Assembly (NCBI GenBank): GCA_002435595.1 | Contig: DJBL01000048.1 | Span: 1-5,693 of the forward strand | DNA from: Stenotrophomonas maltophilia | GTDB lineage: Bacteria; Pseudomonadota; Gammaproteobacteria; Xanthomonadales; Xanthomonadaceae | DNA: 5,693 bases | Reading direction: 5' to 3' | Shown here: piece by piece, positions 5,132 through 5,693 of the stretch | Numbering within the stretch: the first letter of the stretch is position 1 | Layout: every line of letters starts with the position of its first letter | Made by a program: the position numbers and the translations under genes | The notes under the pieces: model-generated | Told to the model about the DNA's origin: nothing | Database searches by the model: none | The model's input: only the letters and a program-made list of their open reading frames with translations

Positions 5132-5353
5132 ATGAACAAAGACATCATTTCCGGCAAGTGGACGCAGCTCAAGGGCAAGGCGCAGGCCAAGTGGGGCGAC
5201 CTGACCGACGACGATTTCAAGGTGGCCGAAGGCAATGCCGAGTATCTGGCGGGCCGTCTGCAGGAACGCTATGGCTGGGCGCGCGACCGCGCCGAAACCG
5301 AGGTGAAAGACTTCGAAAAGGCCATGCGCAAGGACTATCCGGATTTCCACTGA
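5132..5353 (+). CDS. CsbD/YjbJ family stress-associated protein
   Basis: 73 aa, one CsbD-like domain over nearly its full length. The start MNKDIISGKWTQLKGKAQAK (1-20), followed by WGDLTDDDF (21-29), a central EGNAEYLAGRLQERYGWARD (33-52) and AETEVKDFEK (54-63), closely follows E. coli YjbJ. Members are small, soluble, strongly charged helical proteins of unknown mechanism. B. subtilis csbD is SigB-dependent and E. coli yjbJ is associated with RpoS-dependent stress induction. AAGGA (5118-5122) lies nine bases before this ATG. An in-frame TTG at 5066 would add 22 Arg/Cys-rich residues outside the family's length and is rejected. The entericidin terminator separates it from the gene before. An ACCGCGGT palindrome (5059-5066) between two TTGAMC motifs lies upstream, but no convincing promoter is visible. 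Confidence 0.94.
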   Translation: MNKDIISGKWTQLKGKAQAKWGDLTDDDFKVAEGNAEYLAGRLQERYGWARDRAETEVKDFEKAMRKDYPDFH

Positions 5354-5364
5354 TGGTGGCCGGA

Positions 5365-5380
5365 GCCGCGTAAGCGCGGC
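5365..5380 (+). repeat. Small hairpin just after csbD-like gene
   Basis: GCCGCG (5365-5370) pairs with CGCGGC (5375-5380) around TAAG, 12 bp past the csbD stop. There is no T tract. It may stabilise the transcript's 3' end together with the larger hairpin at 5401-5436. Confidence 0.35.
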
Positions 5381-5400
5381 AGCATCATCGGGCGTATGAA

Positions 5401-5436
5401 ACACACGAGGGGCCGCGCATGCGGCCCTTCGTGTGT
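5401..5436. terminator. Long hairpin between convergent genes, probable bidirectional terminator
   Basis: Positions 5401-5416 pair with 5421-5436 over 16 bp, with a single G-U wobble and loop GCAT. The stem joins an ACACACGA/TCGTGTGT outer part to a GGGCCGC/GCGGCCC core. It sits 47 bp past the csbD stop and 11 bp past the stop of the minus-strand gene, so both transcripts would end through it. Neither side has a proper T run (TGTGTGTG on plus, TTTCAT on minus), so it may depend on stem strength or act as a 3'-end stabiliser. Confidence 0.6.
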
Positions 5437-5447
5437 GTGCGTGGCGG

Positions 5448-5693
5448 TCAGCGCCAGCGCCCGGCCGGCGGCGGATCGGGCACGTAGTGCGAGGGGAATG
5501 CACGCGGGGTGGCATCGCGCGGGGTGGCGCCGGGCAGGATGCCGCGCGCGCGCAGGTTCTGCGCGCTGTCATAGCGCACCTCCACCTGCTGGGTGGGCGA
5601 CACGCTGGCGCGCTCGAAGGCGGTATCGCGTACCCGCGAAGTCTCGCGCGCCCCGTGGCCGGTGCCCAGGCGCTGGGCGGGCGCGGCCGGCGC
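5448..5693 (-). CDS. C-terminal part of an unrecognised protein (5' end outside window)
   Basis: The last 81 codons, ending in TGA at 5450-5448; the frame stays open to the window edge and no start codon is implied. Visible features are an Ala/Pro-rich beginning (APAAPAQ), then RLGTGHGARE (8-17), AFERAS (25-30), VEVRYDSAQNLRARGILP (37-54), and a proline-rich tail ending PDPPPAGRWR. The middle blocks look like a compact conserved motif (GTGHG-E, FERA, VRYDS-NL--GIL) between low-complexity Pro/Ala stretches. I have an impression of similar C-terminal blocks in uncharacterised proteobacterial proteins but can attach no function. The frame uses G/C-ending codons heavily, as the real genes here do. 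It converges on the csbD-like gene, with the shared hairpin between. Confidence 0.72.
   Translation of the reverse strand, partial: APAAPAQRLGTGHGARETSRVRDTAFERASVSPTQQVEVRYDSAQNLRARGILPGATPRDATPRAFPSHYVPDPPPAGRWR

Noticed and set aside
4634..5572. 312-codon minus-strand frame opposite the entericidin-like and csbD-like genes
   Set aside because: It runs across two well-supported genes and a strong terminator and resembles no protein family. It also conflicts with the in-frame C-terminus found at 5448-5693.
1..5693. CRISPR array, insertion sequence, integrase or prophage attachment site next to the tRNA
   Set aside because: No regularly spaced repeats, transposase or integrase motifs, or second copy of the tRNA 3' end are seen in the window.

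Overview
The window is a GC-rich (roughly two-thirds G+C) chromosomal segment from a proteobacterium. Gene content and style (arginase, entericidin-type lipoprotein, YjbJ/CsbD protein, a roadblock/small-GTPase operon) fit a xanthomonad best, probably Stenotrophomonas or a close relative. That placement is inferred from general familiarity, because no species marker is present.

Layout. (1) Positions 1-69 are the 3' part of a tRNA-Thr(UGU) gene. A hairpin and a clear rho-independent terminator follow. (2) Convergent to it is a small unrecognised lipoprotein gene (277-678, minus). (3) A compact minus-strand operon runs from 3348 down to 871. In transcription order it encodes a 150-aa roadblock/LC7 protein, a 119-aa roadblock/LC7 protein, a 318-aa protein of unknown function with a degenerate receiver-like N-terminus and a possible winged-helix C-terminus, and an MglA-like P-loop GTPase whose ATG overlaps the preceding stop codon (ATGA). 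(4) A 307-bp divergent intergenic region (3349-3655) holds three inverted repeats and probably the promoters for both directions. (5) Arginase is at 3656-4576 on the plus strand. (6) Two small plus-strand genes follow as separate units: a 45-aa entericidin-type lipoprotein (4812-4949, with its own terminator) and a 73-aa CsbD/YjbJ-family protein (5132-5353). (7) A long hairpin separates csbD from a convergent minus-strand gene of unknown function, of which only the last 81 codons lie in the window.

How the genes fit together. The minus-strand operon has the parts list of a bacterial polarity or signalling switch: a Ras-like GTPase, roadblock proteins that in MglB-type systems bind and regulate the GTPase, and a possible adaptor. 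It is the most interesting item here, and its cellular output cannot be read from this sequence. Arginase makes ornithine and urea from arginine and appears to be its own transcription unit. The entericidin-like and CsbD-like genes belong to families commonly induced in stationary phase or by envelope stress. They are adjacent and have similar leaders, but a strong terminator lies between them.
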